From Paratinospora sagittata (Eukaryota > Streptophyta > Magnoliopsida > Ranunculales > Menispermaceae): 64,000 nucleotides of DNA. The notes beneath the pieces are model-generated. The model made no database searches. It was not told the origin of the DNA and worked only from the letters and a program-made list of their open reading frames with translations. Positions 52,101 to 64,000 of this stretch are shown here, in pieces (positions within the stretch are counted from its first letter, which is position 1; each line of letters opens with the position of its first letter). The stretch is from assembly GCA_035771175.1 (NCBI GenBank), contig CM069603.1, positions 18,018,286-18,082,285 on the forward strand. Direction: 5' to 3'. A program made the position numbers and the translations under genes.

Positions 52101-52648
52101 TATCGTGCGTGTTGAATTTTTGAAAATCAGAGAATGAGTGTTTTATAAAATTTGAAGTTGAAGGTTAAAGAGCAAGAGTACTAAAAAATGATTTGAATTC
52201 AAAACATTGTTCAATCTAAAGTTTTTTGCGCGTGCGAGACAATGGGAATCATCTAGGTGTTAGTAGAGAATATTTCAATTAAGATATCCTGGCAAAACTG
52301 TGAAGGAATAGAAAAATCGAGCAAGCAGAAGTGCCCACATTTTTCTCGTTAGAAATATAAGATTTTAGTCTAAGACGTGCCAATTGCTGGATAGCCTTAT
52401 TTTTGAAAAATTAATATTTTGACACTAAAGAACCATTTCATTGACTCAAAACACTTTGATATAAGAATAAACACTTTTAAATAATTCAAAACTCATTAAA
52501 ATTATGATTAAAACCTTTCGGAAAACATTTTTGTAAAAATGAAATACTATATCAAAAGTGATTTTGAAGACTTTGCAATTTTCAGAGTTTTAGTGCTAAG
52601 ATTGATCGAGGGGTTACCTTACACACCAGAGATCAAACTAATGCATTA

Positions 52649-55600
52649 GACATGAGATATGTCTTCGTTCTTCGAGCTTGATCATTGTAGAATTTGAAAG
52701 CTATTGTTTGATGTGTTCCTCTTTGATGTGTTATCTTACCGAGACCACTTCATATACTTAGAGTTTTAAACAATGGATAGCCTTTGCAAATCTTAGCACA
52801 CAAGGGATAAAATGAAGAACTAGCTGAACATCAAGACAGATTGCAATTTTGATTCAATTCGAAGCCTTTTTTTGCAAAGACAAGAATCATTACTTTCTTC
52901 TCTTGAAAAACTCTTCGAAAAGCTCAATCTAACTTGCAAATATCGTGCGTGTTGAATTTTTGAAAATCAGAGAATGAGTGTTTTATAAAATTTGAAGTTG
53001 AAGGTTAAAGAGCAAGAGTACTAAAAAATGATTTGAATTCAAAACATTGTTCAATCTAAAGTTTTTTGGGGGTGCGAGACAATGGGAATCATCTAGGTGT
53101 TACTAGAGAATATTTCAATTAAGATAACCTGGCAAAACTGTGAAGGAATAGAAAAATCGAGCTAGCAGAAGTGCCCACATTTTTCTCGTTAGAAATATAA
53201 GATTTTAGTCTAAGACGTGCCAATTGCTGGATAGCCTTATTTTTGAAAAATTAATATTTTGACACTAAAGAACCATTTCATTGACTCAAAACACTTTGAT
53301 ATAAGAATAAACACTTTTAAATAATTCAAAACTCATTAAAATTATGATTAAAACCTTTCGGAAAACATTTTTGTAAAAATGAAATACTATATCAAAAGTG
53401 ATTTTGAAGACTTTGCAATTTTCAGAGTTTTAGTGCTAAGATTGATCGAGGGGTTACCTTACACACCAGAGATCAAACTAATGCATTAGACATGAGATAT
53501 GTCTTCGTTCTTCGAGCTTGATCATTGTAGAATTTGAAAGCTATTGTTTGATGTGTTCTTGATGCAAAACAGGTGATGTGTTCCTCTTTGATGTGTTATC
53601 TTACCGAGACCACTTCATATACTTAGAGTTTTAAACAATGGGTAGCCTCTGCAAATCTTAGCACACAAGGGATAAAATGAAGAACTAGCTGAACATCAAG
53701 ACAGATTGCAATTTTGATTCAATTCGAAGCCTTTTTTTGCAAAAGACAAGAATCATTACTTTCTTCTCTTGAAAAACTCTTCGAAAAGCTCAATCTAACT
53801 TGCAAATATCGTGCGTGTTGAATTTTTGAAAATCAGAGAATGAGTGTTTTATAAAATTTGAAGTTGAAGGTTAAAGAGCAAGAGTACTAAAAAATGATTT
53901 GAATTCAAAACATTGTTCAATCTAAAGTTTTTTGGGGGTGCGAGACAATGGGAATCATCTAGGTGTTACTAGAGAATATTTCAATTAAGATAACCTGGCA
54001 AAACTGTGAAGGAATAGAAAAATCGAGCAAGCAGAAGTGCCCACATTTTTCTCGTTAGAAATATAAGATTTTAGTCTAAGACGTGCCAATTGCTGGATAG
54101 CCTTATTTTTGAAAAATTAATATTTTGACACTAAAGAACCATTTCATTGACTCAAAACACTTTGATATAAGAATAAACACTTTTAAATAATTTAAAACTC
54201 ATTAAAATTATGATTAAAACCTTTCGGAAAACATTTTTGTAAAAATGAAATACTATATCGAAAGTGATTTTGAAGACTTTGCAATTTTCAGAGTTTTAGT
54301 GCTAAGATTGATCGAGGGGTTACCTTACACACCAGAGATCAAACTAATGCATTAGACATGAGATATGTCTTCGTTCTTCGAGCTTGATCATTGTCGAATT
54401 CGAAAGCTATTGTTTGATGTGTTCTTGATGCAAAACAGGTGATGTGTTCCTCTTTGATGTGTTATCTTACCGAGACCACTTCATATACTTAGAGTTTTAA
54501 ACAATGGATAGCCTCTGCAAATCTTAGCACACAAGGGATAAAATGAAGAACTAGCTGAACATCAAGACAGATTGCAATTTTGATTCAATTCGAAGCCTTT
54601 TTTTGCAAAGGCAAGAATCATTACTTTCTTCTCTTGAAAAACTCTTCGAAAAGCTCAATCTAACTTGCAAATATCGTGCGTGTTGTATTTTTGAAAATCA
54701 GAGAATGAGTGTTTTATAAAATTTGAAGTTGAAGGTTAAAGAGCAAGAGTACTAAAAAATGATTTGAATTCAAAACATTGTTCAATCTAAAGTTTTTTGC
54801 GCGTGCGAGACAATGGGAATCATCTAGGTGTTAGTAGAGAATATTTCAATTAAGATATCCTGGCAAAACTGTGAAGGAATAGAAAAATCGAGCAAGCAGA
54901 AGTGCCCACATTTTTCTCGTTAGAAATATAAGATTTTAGTCTAAGACGTGCCAATTGCTGGATAGCCTTATTTTTGAAAAATTAATATTTTGACACTAAA
55001 GAACCATTTCATTGACTCAAAACACTTTGATATAAGAATAAACACTTTTAAATAATTCAAAACTCATTAAAATTATGATTAAAACCTTTCGGAAAACATT
55101 TTTGTAAAAATGAAATACTATATCAAAAGTGATTTTGAAGACTTTGCAATTTTCAGAGTTTTAGTGCTAAGATTGATCGAGGGGTTACCTTACACACCAG
55201 AGATCAAACTAATGCATTAGACATGAGATATGTCTTCGTTCTTCGAGCTTGATCATTGTCGAATCCGAAAGCTATTGTTTGATGTGTTCCTCTTTGATGT
55301 GTTATCTTACCGAGACCACTTCATATACTTAGAGTTTTAAACAATGGATAGCCTTTGCAAATCTTAGCACACAAGGGATAAAATGAAGAACTAGCTGAAC
55401 ATCAAGACAGATTGCAATTTTGATTCAATTCGAAGCCTTTTTTTGCAAAGACAAGAATCATTACTTTCTTCTCTTGAAAAACTCTTCGAAAAGCTCAATC
55501 TAACTTGCAAATATCGTGCGTGTTGAATTTTTGAAAATCAGAGAATGAGTGTTTTATAAAATTTGAAGTTGAAGGTTAAAGAGCAAGAGTACTAAAAAAT

Positions 55601-58600
55601 GATTTGAATTCAAAACATTGTTCAATCTAAAGTTTTTTGGGGGTGCGAGACAATGGGAATCATCTAGGTGTTACTAGAGAATATTTCAATTAAGATAACC
55701 TGGCAAAACTGTGAAGGAATAGAAAAATCGAGCTAGCAGAAGTGCCCACATTTTTCTCGTTAGAAATATAAGATTTTAGTCTAAGACGTGCCAATTGCTG
55801 GATAGCCTTATTTTTGAAAAATTAATATTTTGACACTAAAGAACCATTTCATTGACTCAAAACACTTTGATATAAGAATAAACACTTTTAAATAATTCAA
55901 AACTCATTAAAATTATGATTAAAACCTTTCGGAAAACATTTTTGTAAAAATGAAATACTATATCAAAAGTGATTTTGAAGACTTTGCAATTTTCAGAGTT
56001 TTAGTGCTAAGATTGATCGAGGGGTTACCTTACACACCAGAGATCAAACTAATGCATTAGACATGAGATATGTCTTCGTTCTTCGAGCTTGATCATTGTA
56101 GAATTTGAAAGCTATTGTTTGATGTGTTCTTGATGCAAAACAGGTGATGTGTTCCTCTTTGATGTGTTATCTTACCGAGACCACTTCATATACTTAGAGT
56201 TTTAAACAATGGGTAGCCTCTGCAAATCTTAGCACACAAGGGATAAAATGAAGAACTAGCTGAACATCAAGACAGATTGCAATTTTGATTCAATTCGAAG
56301 CCTTTTTTTGCAAAGACAAGAATCATTACTTTCTTCTCTTGAAAAACTCTTCGAAAAGCTCAATCTAACTTGCAAATATCGTGCGTGTTGAATTTTTGAA
56401 AATCAGAGAATGAGTGTTTTATAAAATTTGAAGTTGAAGGTTAAAGAGCAAGAGTACTAAAAAATGATTTGAATTCAAAACATTGTTCAATCTAAAGTTT
56501 TTTGGGGGTGCGAGACAATGGGAATCATCTAGGTGTTACTAGAGAATATTTCAATTAAGATAACCTGGCAAAACTGTGAAGGAATAGAAAAATCGAGCAA
56601 GCAGAAGTGCCCACATTTTTCTCGTTAGAAATGTAAGATTTTAGTCTAAGACGTGCCAATTGCTGGATAGCCTTATTTTTGAAAAATTAATATTTTGACA
56701 CTAAAGAACCATTTCATTGACTCAAAACACTTTGATATAAGAATAAACACTTTTAAATAATTCAAAACTCATTAAAATTATGATTAAAACCTTTCGGAAA
56801 ACATTTTTGTAAAAATGAAATACTATATCAAAAGTGATTTTGAAGACTTTGCAATTTTCAGAGTTTTAGTGCTAAGATTGATCGAGGGGTTACCTTACAC
56901 ACCAGAGATCAAACTAATGCATTAGACATGAGATATGTCTTCGTTCTTCGAGCTTGATCATTGTAGAATTTGAAAGCTATTGTTTGATGTGTTCTTGATG
57001 CAAAACAGGTGATGTGTTCCTCTTTGATGTGTTATCTTACCGAGACCACTTCATATACTTAGAGTTTTAAACAATGGGTAGCCTCTGCAAATCTTAGCAC
57101 ACAAGGGATAAAATGAAGAACTAGCTGAACATCAAGACAGATTGCAATTTTGATTCAATTCGAAGCCTTTTTTTTGCAAAGGCAAGAATCATTACTTTCT
57201 TCTCTTGAAAAACTCTTCGAAAAGCTCAATCTAACTTGCAAATATCGTGCGTGTTGAATTTTTGAAAATCAGAGAATGAGTGTTTTATAAAATTTGAAGT
57301 TGAAGGTTAAAGAGCAAGAGTACTAAAAAATGATTTGAATTCAAAACATTGTTCAATCTAAAGTTTTTTGCGCGTGCGAGACAATGGGAAACATCTAGGT
57401 GTTAGTAGAGAATATTTCAATTAAGATATCCTGGCAAAACTGTGAAGGAATAGAAAAATCGAGCAAGCAGAAGTGCCCACATTTTTCTCGTTAGAAATAT
57501 AAGATTTTAGTCTAAGACGTGCCAATTGCTGGATAGCCTTATTTTTGAAAAATTAATATTTTGACACTAAAGAACCATTTCATTGACTCAAAACACTTTG
57601 ATATAAGAATAAACACTTTTAAATAATTCAAAACTCATTAAAATTATGATTAAAACCTTTCGGAAAACATTTTTGTAAAAATGAAATACTATATCAAAAG
57701 TGATTTTGAAGACTTTGCAATTTTCAGAGTTTTAGTGCTAAGATTGATCGAGGGGTTACCTTACACACCAGAGATCAAACTAATGCATTAGACATGAGAT
57801 ATGTCTTCGTTCTTCGAGCTTGATCATTGTCGAATCCGAAAGCTATTGTTTGATGTGTTCCTCTTTGATGTGTTATCTTACCGAGACCACTTCATATACT
57901 TAGAGTTTTAAACAATGGATAGCCTTTGCAAATCTTAGCACACAAGGGATAAAATGAAGAACTAGCTGAACATCAAGACAGATTGCAATTTTGATTCAAT
58001 TCGAAGCCTTTTTTTGCAAAGACAAGAATCATTACTTTCTTCTCTTGAAAAACTCTTCGAAAAGCTCAATCTAACTTGCAAATATCGTGCGTGTTGAATT
58101 TTTGAAAATCAGAGAATGAGTGTTTTATAAAATTTGAAGTTGAAGGTTAAAGAGCAAGAGTACTAAAAAATGATTTGAATTCAAAACATTGTTCAATCTA
58201 AAGTTTTTTGGGGGTGCGAGACAATGGGAATCATCTAGGTGTTACTAGAGAATATTTCAATTAAGATAACCTGGCAAAACTGTGAAGGAATAGAAAAATC
58301 GAGCTAGCAGAAGTGCCCACATTTTTCTCGTTAGAAATATAAGATTTTAGTCTAAGACGTGCCAATTGCTGGATAGCCTTATTTTTGAAAAATTAATATT
58401 TTGACACTAAAGAACCATTTCATTGACTCAAAACACTTTGATATAAGAATAAACACTTTTAAATAATTCAAAACTCATTAAAATTATGATTAAAACCTTT
58501 CGGAAAACATTTTTGTAAAAATGAAATACTATATCAAAAGTGATTTTGAAGACTTTGCAATTTTCAGAGTTTTAGTGCTAAGATTGATCGAGGGGTTACC

Positions 58601-60361
58601 TTACACACCAGAGATCAAACTAATGCATTAGACATGAGATATGTCTTCGTTCTTCGAGCTTGATCATTGTAGAATTTGAAAGCTATTGTTTGATGTGTTC
58701 TTGATGCAAAACAGGTGATGTGTTCCTCTTTGATGTGTTATCTTACCGAGACCACTTCATATACTTAGAGTTTTAAACAATGGGTAGCCTCTGCAAATCT
58801 TAGCACACAAGGGATAAAATGAAGAACTAGCTGAACATCAAGACAGATTGCAATTTTGATTCAATTCGAAGCCTTTTTTTGCAAAGACAAGAATCATTAC
58901 TTTCTTCTCTTGAAAAACTCTTCGAAAAGCTCAATCTAACTTGCAAATATCGTGCGTGTTGAATTTTTGAAAATCAGAGAATGAGTGTTTTATAAAATTT
59001 GAAGTTGAAGGTTAAAGAGCAAGAGTACTAAAAAATGATTTGAATTCAAAACATTGTTCAATCTAAAGTTTTTTGGGGGTGCGAGACAATGGGAATCATC
59101 TAGGTGTTACTAGAGAATATTTCAATTAAGATAACCTGGCAAAACTGTGAAGGAATAGAAAAATCGAGCAAGCAGAAGTGCCCACATTTTTCTCGTTAGA
59201 AATATAAGATTTTAGTCTAAGACGTGCCAATTGCTGGATAGCCTTATTTTTGAAAAATTAATATTTTGACACTAAAGAACCATTTCATTGACTCAAAACA
59301 CTTTGATATAAGAATAAACACTTTTAAATAATTCAAAACTCATTAAAATTATGATTAAAACCTTTCGGAAAACATTTTTGTAAAAATGAAATACTATATC
59401 AAAAGTGATTTTGAAGACTTTGCAATTTTCAGAGTTTTAGTGCTAAGATTGATCGAGGGGTTACCTTACACACCAGAGATCAAACTAATGCATTAGACAT
59501 GAGATATGTCTTCGTTCTTCGAGCTTGATCATTGTAGAATTTGAAAGCTATTGTTTGATGTGTTCTTGATGCAAAACAGGTGATGTGTTCCTCTTTGATG
59601 TGTTATCTTACCGAGACCACTTCATATACTTAGAGTTTTAAACAATGGGTAGCCTCTGCAAATCTTAGCACACAAGGGATAAAATGAAGAACTAGCTGAA
59701 CATCAAGACAGATTGCAATTTTGATTCAATTCGAAGCCTTTTTTTTGCAAAGGCAAGAATCATTACTTTCTTCTCTTGAAAAACTCTTCGAAAACCTCAA
59801 TCTAACTTGCAAATATCCTGCGTGTTGTATTTTTGAAAATCAGAGAATAAGTGTTTTATAAAATTTGAAGTTGAAGGTTAAAGAGCAAGAGTACTACAAA
59901 ATGATTTGAATTCAAAACATTGTTCAATCTAAAGTTTTTGGGGCGTGCGAGACAATGGGAATCATCTAGGTGTTACTAGAGAATATTTCAATTAAGATAA
60001 CCTGGCAAAACGGTGAAGGAATAGAAAAATCGAGCAAGCAGAAGTGCCCACATTTTTCTCGTTAGAAATATCAGATTTTAGTCCAAGACGAGCCAATTGC
60101 TGGATAGCCTTATTTTTGAAAAATTAATATTTTGACACTAAAGAACCATTTCATTGACTCAAAACACTTTGATATAAGAATAAACACTTTTAAATAATTC
60201 AAAACTCATTAAAATTATGATTAAAACCTTTCGGAAAACATTTTTGTAAAAATGAAATACTATATCGAAAGTGATTTTGAAGACTTTGCAATTTTCAGAG
60301 TTTTAGTGCTAAGATTGATCGAGGGGTTACCTTACACACCAGAGATCAAACTAATGCATTA
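52649..60361 (+). repeat. Three consecutive 2571-bp higher-order repeat copies
   Basis: Short units at 52649, 55220 and 57791 are each followed by two long units, with exact spacing of 2571 bp. AGAATTTG markers, GAGCTAGCAG in the short units and TTTTGGGGGTGCG phrases repeat at matching places. The third units vary (CGAATTCG at 54355, AGAATTTG at 56925 and 59496), which shows exchange among copies. Confidence 0.85.
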
Positions 60362-61284
60362 GACATGAGATATGTCTTCGTTCTTCGAGCTTGATCATTG
60401 TCGATTCCGAAAGCTATTGTTTGATGTGTTCTTGATGCAAAACAGGTGATGTGTTCCTTTTTGATGTGTTATCCTATCGAGACCACTTCATATACTTAGA
60501 GTTTAAACAATGGATAGCCTCTGCAAATCTTAGCACACAAGGGATAAAATGAAGAACTAGCTGAACATCAAGACAGATTGCAATTTTGATTCAATTCGAA
60601 GCCTTTTTTTGCAAAGGCAAGAATCATTACTTTCTTCTCTTGAAAAACTCTTCGAAAAGCTCAATCTAACTTGCAAATATCGTGCGTGTTGTATTTTTGA
60701 AAATCAGAGAATGAGTGTTTTATTAAATTTGAAGTTGAAGGTTAAAGAGCAAGACTACTACAAAATGATTTGAATTCAAAACATTGTTCAATCTAAAGTT
60801 TTTTGGGCGTGCGAGACAATGGGAATCATCTAGGTGTTACTAGAGAATATTTCAATTAAGATAACCTGGCAAAATTGTGAAGGAATAGAAAAATCGAGCA
60901 AGCAGAAGTGCCCACATTTTTCTCGTTAGAAATATAAGATTTTAGTCTAAGACGTGCCAATTGCTGGATAGCCTTATTTTTGAAAAATTAATATTTTGAC
61001 ACTAAAGAACCATTTCATTGACTCAAAACACTTTGATATAAGAATAAACACTTTTAAATAATTCAAAACTCATTAAAATTATGATTAAAACCTTTCGGAA
61101 AACATTTTTGTAAAAATGAAATACTATATCGAAAGTGATTTTGAAGACTTTGCAATTTTCAGAGTTTTAGTGCTAAGATTGATCGAGGGGTTACCTTACA
61201 CACCAGAGATCAAACTAATGCATTAGACATGAGATATGTCTTCGTTCTTCGAGCTTGATCATTGTCGAATTCGAAAGCTATTGT

Positions 61285-61463
61285 TTGATGTGTTCTTGAT
61301 GCAAAACAGGTGATGTGTTCCTCTTTGATGTGTTATCTTACCGAGACCACTTCATATACTTAGAGTTTTAAACAATGGATAGCCTCTGCAAATCTTAGCA
61401 CACAAGAGATAAAATGAAGAACTAGCTGAACACATCACCTGTTTTGCATCAAGAACACATCAA
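61285..61463 (+). repeat. 36-bp inverted copy of the module within one C monomer
   Basis: The normal module stretch at 61285-61320 (TTGATGTG...GATGTGTTC) has a perfect reverse-complement copy at 61428-61463, placed where other monomers read CTGAACATCAAG. The insertion adds about 27 bp and explains the 893-bp interval from 61226 to 62119. The arms could form a stem of 36 bp with a loop of 107 bp. No other monomer in the window carries it. Confidence 0.95.
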
Positions 61464-62118
61464 GACAGATTGCAATTTTGATTCAATTCGAAGCCTTTTT
61501 TTGCAAAGGCAAGAATCATTACTTTCTTCTCTTGAAAAACTCTTCGAAAAGCTCAATCTAACTTGCAAATATCGTGCGTGTTGTATTTTTGAAAATCAGA
61601 GAATGAGTGTTTTATAAAATTTGAAGTTGAAGGTTAAAGAGCAAGAGTACTACAAAATGATTTGAATTCAAAACATTGTTCAATCTAAAGTTTTTTGGGC
61701 GTGCGAGACAATGGGAATCATCTAGGTGTTACTAGAGAATATTTCAATTAAGATAACCTGGCAAAACTGTGAAGGAATAGAAAAATCGAGCAAGCAGAAG
61801 TGCCCACATTTTTCTCGTTAGAAATATAAGATTTTAGTCTAAGACGTGCCAATTGCTGGATAGCCTTATTTTTGAGAAATTAATATTTTGATACTAAAGA
61901 ACCATTTCAATGACTCAAAACACTTTGATATAAGAAGAAACACTTTTAAATAATTCAAAACTCATTAAAAATTATGATTAAAACCTTTCGGAAAACATTT
62001 TTGTAAAAATGAAATACTATATCCAAAGTGATTTTGAAGACTTTGCAATTTTCAGAGTTTTAGTGCTAAGATTGATCGAGGGGATACCTTACACACCAGA
62101 GATCAAACTAATGCATTA

Positions 62119-62984
62119 GACATGAGATATGTCTTCGTTCTTCGAGCTTGATCATTGTAGAATTCGAAAGCTATTGTTTGATGTGTTCTTGATGCAAAAC
62201 AGGTGATGTGTTCCTCTTTGATGTGTTATCTTACCGCGACCACTTCATATACTTGGAGTTTTAAACAATGGATAGCCTCTGCAAATCTTAGCACACAAGG
62301 GATAAAATGAAGAACTAGCTGAACATCAAGATTGATTGCAATTTTGATTCAATTCGAAGCCTTTTTTTGCAAAGGCAAGAATCATTACTTTCTTCTCTTG
62401 AAAAACTCTTCGGAAAGCTCAATCTAACTTGCAAATATCGTGCGTGTTGAATTTTTGAAAATCAGAGAATGTGTGTTTTATAAAATTTGAAGTTGAAGGT
62501 TAAAGAGCAAGAGTACTAAAAAATGATTTGAATTCAAAACATTGTTCAATCTAAAGTTTTTTGGGCGTGCGAGACAATGGGAATCATCTAGGTGTTACAA
62601 GAGAATATTTCAATTAAGATAACCTGGCAAAACTGTGAAGGAATAGAAAAATCGAGCAAGCAGAAGTGCCCACATTTTTCTCTTTAGAAATATAAGATTT
62701 TAGTCTAAGACGTGCCAATTGCTGGATAGCCTTATTTTTGAAAAATTAATATTTTGACACTAAAGAACCATTTCATTGACTCAAAACACTTTGATATAAG
62801 AATAAACACTTTTAAATAATTCAAAACTCATTAAAAATTATGATTAAAACCTTTCGGAAAACATTTTTGTAAAAATGAAATACTATATCGAAAGTGATTT
62901 TGAAGACTTTGCAATTTTCAGAGTTTTAGTGCTAAGATTGATCGAGGGGATACGTTACACACCAGAGATCAAACTAATGCATTA
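62119..62984 (+). repeat. Hybrid C monomer combining two neighbours' types
   Basis: The left half matches the unit at 50056 (TTACCGCGACC, AAGATTGATTGC, CTTCGGAAAGC, GAATGTGTGTT, TACTAAAAAATG). The right part matches the unit at 50918 (TTTTGGGCGTGCG, TTTCTCTTTAG, CATTAAAAATTATG, GGGGATACGTTACAC). The switch lies between about 62520 and 62565. In effect one monomer was lost relative to the 48326-52649 order. Confidence 0.85.
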
Positions 62985-64000
62985 GACATGAGATATGTCT
63001 TCGTTCTTCGAGCTTGATCATTGTAGAATTCGAAAGCTATTGTTTGATGTGTTCTTGATGCAAAACAGGTGATGTGTTCCTCTTTGATGTGTTATCTTAC
63101 CGAGACCACTTCATATACTTAGAGTTTTAAACAATGGATAGCCTCTGCAAATCTTAGCACACAAGGGATAAAATGAAGAACTAGCTGAACATCAAGATTG
63201 ATTGCAATTTTGATTCAATTCGAAGCCTTTTTTTGCAAAGGCAAGAATCATTACTTTCTTCTCTTGAAAAACTCTTCGAAAAGCTCAATCTAACTTGCAA
63301 ATATCGTGCGTGTTGAATTTTTGAAAATCAGAGAATGAGTGTTTTATAAAATTTGAAGTTGAAGGTTAAAGAGCAAGAGTACTAAAAAATGATTTGAATT
63401 CAAAACATTGTTCAATCTAAAGTTTTTTGCGCGTGCGAGACAATGGGAATCATCTAGGTGTTAGTAGAGAATATTTCAATTAAGATAACCTGGCAAAACT
63501 GTGAAGGAATAGAAAAATCGAGCAAGCAGAAGTGCCCACATTTTTCTCGCTAGAAATATAAGATTTTAGTCTAAGACGTGCCAATTGCTGGATAGCCTTA
63601 TTTTTGAAAAATTAATATTTTGACACTAAAGAACCATTTCATTGACTCAAAACACTTTGATATAAGAATAAACACTTTTAAATAATTCAAAACTCATTAA
63701 AATTATGATTAAAACCTTTCGGAAAACATTTTTGTAAAAATGAAATACTATATCAAAAGTGATTTTGAAGACTTTGCAATTTTCAGAGTTTTAGTGCTAA
63801 GATTGATCGAGGGGTTACCTTACACACCAGAGATCAAACTAATGCATTAGACATGAGATATGTCTTCGTTCTTCGAGCTTGATCATTGTCGAATCCGAAA
63901 GCTATTGTTTGATGTGTTCCTCTTTGATGTGTTATCTTACCGAGACCACTTCATATACTTAGAGTTTTAAACAATGGATAGCCTTTGCAAATCTTAGCAC

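Larger units (their letters stand above)
32627..64000 (+). repeat. Satellite block C, forward, shortened monomer of about 865 or 840 bp
   Basis: Phase anchors GACATGAGATATGTC start at 32905, 33771, 34611, 35477, 36341, 37181, 38047, 38911, 39752, 40616, 41456, 42323, 43187, 44052, 44892, 45757, 46621, 47461, 48326, 49190, 50056, 50918, 51784, 52649, 53489, 54355, 55220, 56060, 56925, 57791, 58631, 59496, 60362, 61226, 62119, 62985 and 63850. Intervals are 862-867 bp with the 25-bp module, 840-841 bp without it, and 893 bp once. All monomers lack the dyad-rich segment; the scar reads GACG(T/A)GCCAATTGCTGG or a close variant. All carry the same early stop in the former short frame. The array runs off the right end inside a monomer. 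No gene is present. Confidence 0.97.
60362..64000 (+). repeat. Second copy of a multi-monomer segment seen at 48326-52649
   Basis: The marker order CGATTCCG, CGAATTCG, AGAATTCG with CCGCGACC, AGAATTCG with AAGATTG, then a short unit occurs from 48326 and again from 60362. The offset is 12036 bp at first and 11201 bp after the hybrid at 62119. This is a segment of about 4 kb duplicated within the array at a larger scale than the trimers. Confidence 0.7.

Noticed and set aside
2848..64000. A CRISPR array or other prokaryotic repeat system
   Set aside because: The period is 840-1206 bp of continuous related sequence without spacer/repeat alternation, and the neighbouring LTR element is plant-like.
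2848..64000. Ribosomal DNA spacer or another tandem gene cluster
   Set aside because: No rRNA, tRNA or histone sequence is seen in any monomer, and the open frames are not maintained between copies.
2848..64000. Telomeric or classical plant 150-180 bp centromere repeat
   Set aside because: No TTTAGGG-type runs were seen, and no sub-period of 150-180 bp is visible within monomers.

Overview
The window is non-genic plant DNA: the left edge of a large satellite array. I infer a seed plant from three things. An LTR at 1173-2561 on the minus strand carries a primer-binding site matching the 3' end of plant initiator-Met tRNA and has plant Ty3/gypsy-type termini. The tandem monomers are long and AT-rich. 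There is no recognisable gene in 64 kb. I cannot name the species or the satellite family. The '.' and '+/-' strands given for satellite blocks are relative orientations, not transcription.

Layout. (1) 1-1111: AT-rich tandem repeat, about 4 diverged copies of a 237-283 bp unit containing long (TA)n runs. (2) 1112-2847: fragment of a Ty3/gypsy-type LTR element on the minus strand, consisting of a short internal remnant, polypurine tract, one complete LTR of about 1.39 kb, PBS and a few tens of bases of leader. (3) 2848-11563, block A: forward satellite monomers of about 1206 bp, several with internal deletions. (4) 11564-11610: scrambled inversion junction. (5) 11611-32604, block B: the same satellite in reverse orientation, monomer about 1182 bp. 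(6) 32605-32626: 22-bp spacer of a head-to-head palindrome. (7) 32627-64000, block C: forward again, shortened monomer of about 865 bp (or 840 bp), 37 anchors in phase, continuing past the right edge.

How the parts relate. All three blocks share one monomer plan: a conserved short dyad used here as the phase anchor (AGACAT-5-ATGTCT), a 25-bp module bounded by GATGTGTTC direct repeats, a segment with a short open frame, and an AT-rich remainder. Blocks A and B also hold a stretch of about 300 bp packed with about 8 dyads of the form ATAGC-NCG-CTAT. Block C has lost exactly that stretch in every monomer. B and C share many diagnostic bases against A, and B passes into C through a near-perfect fold-back. 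The simplest reading is that C arose from B by fold-back, followed by or together with loss of the dyad-rich segment, and then expanded. Within B and C there are higher-order repeats (about 2.29 kb in B, about 2.57 kb in C), hybrid monomers left by unequal exchange, and one monomer with an inverted copy of its own 25-bp module. Homogeneity rises from the retroelement side (A) to the right (C), as expected when the window covers an array edge.

All identity statements are by eye; no alignment, database or expression search was possible.
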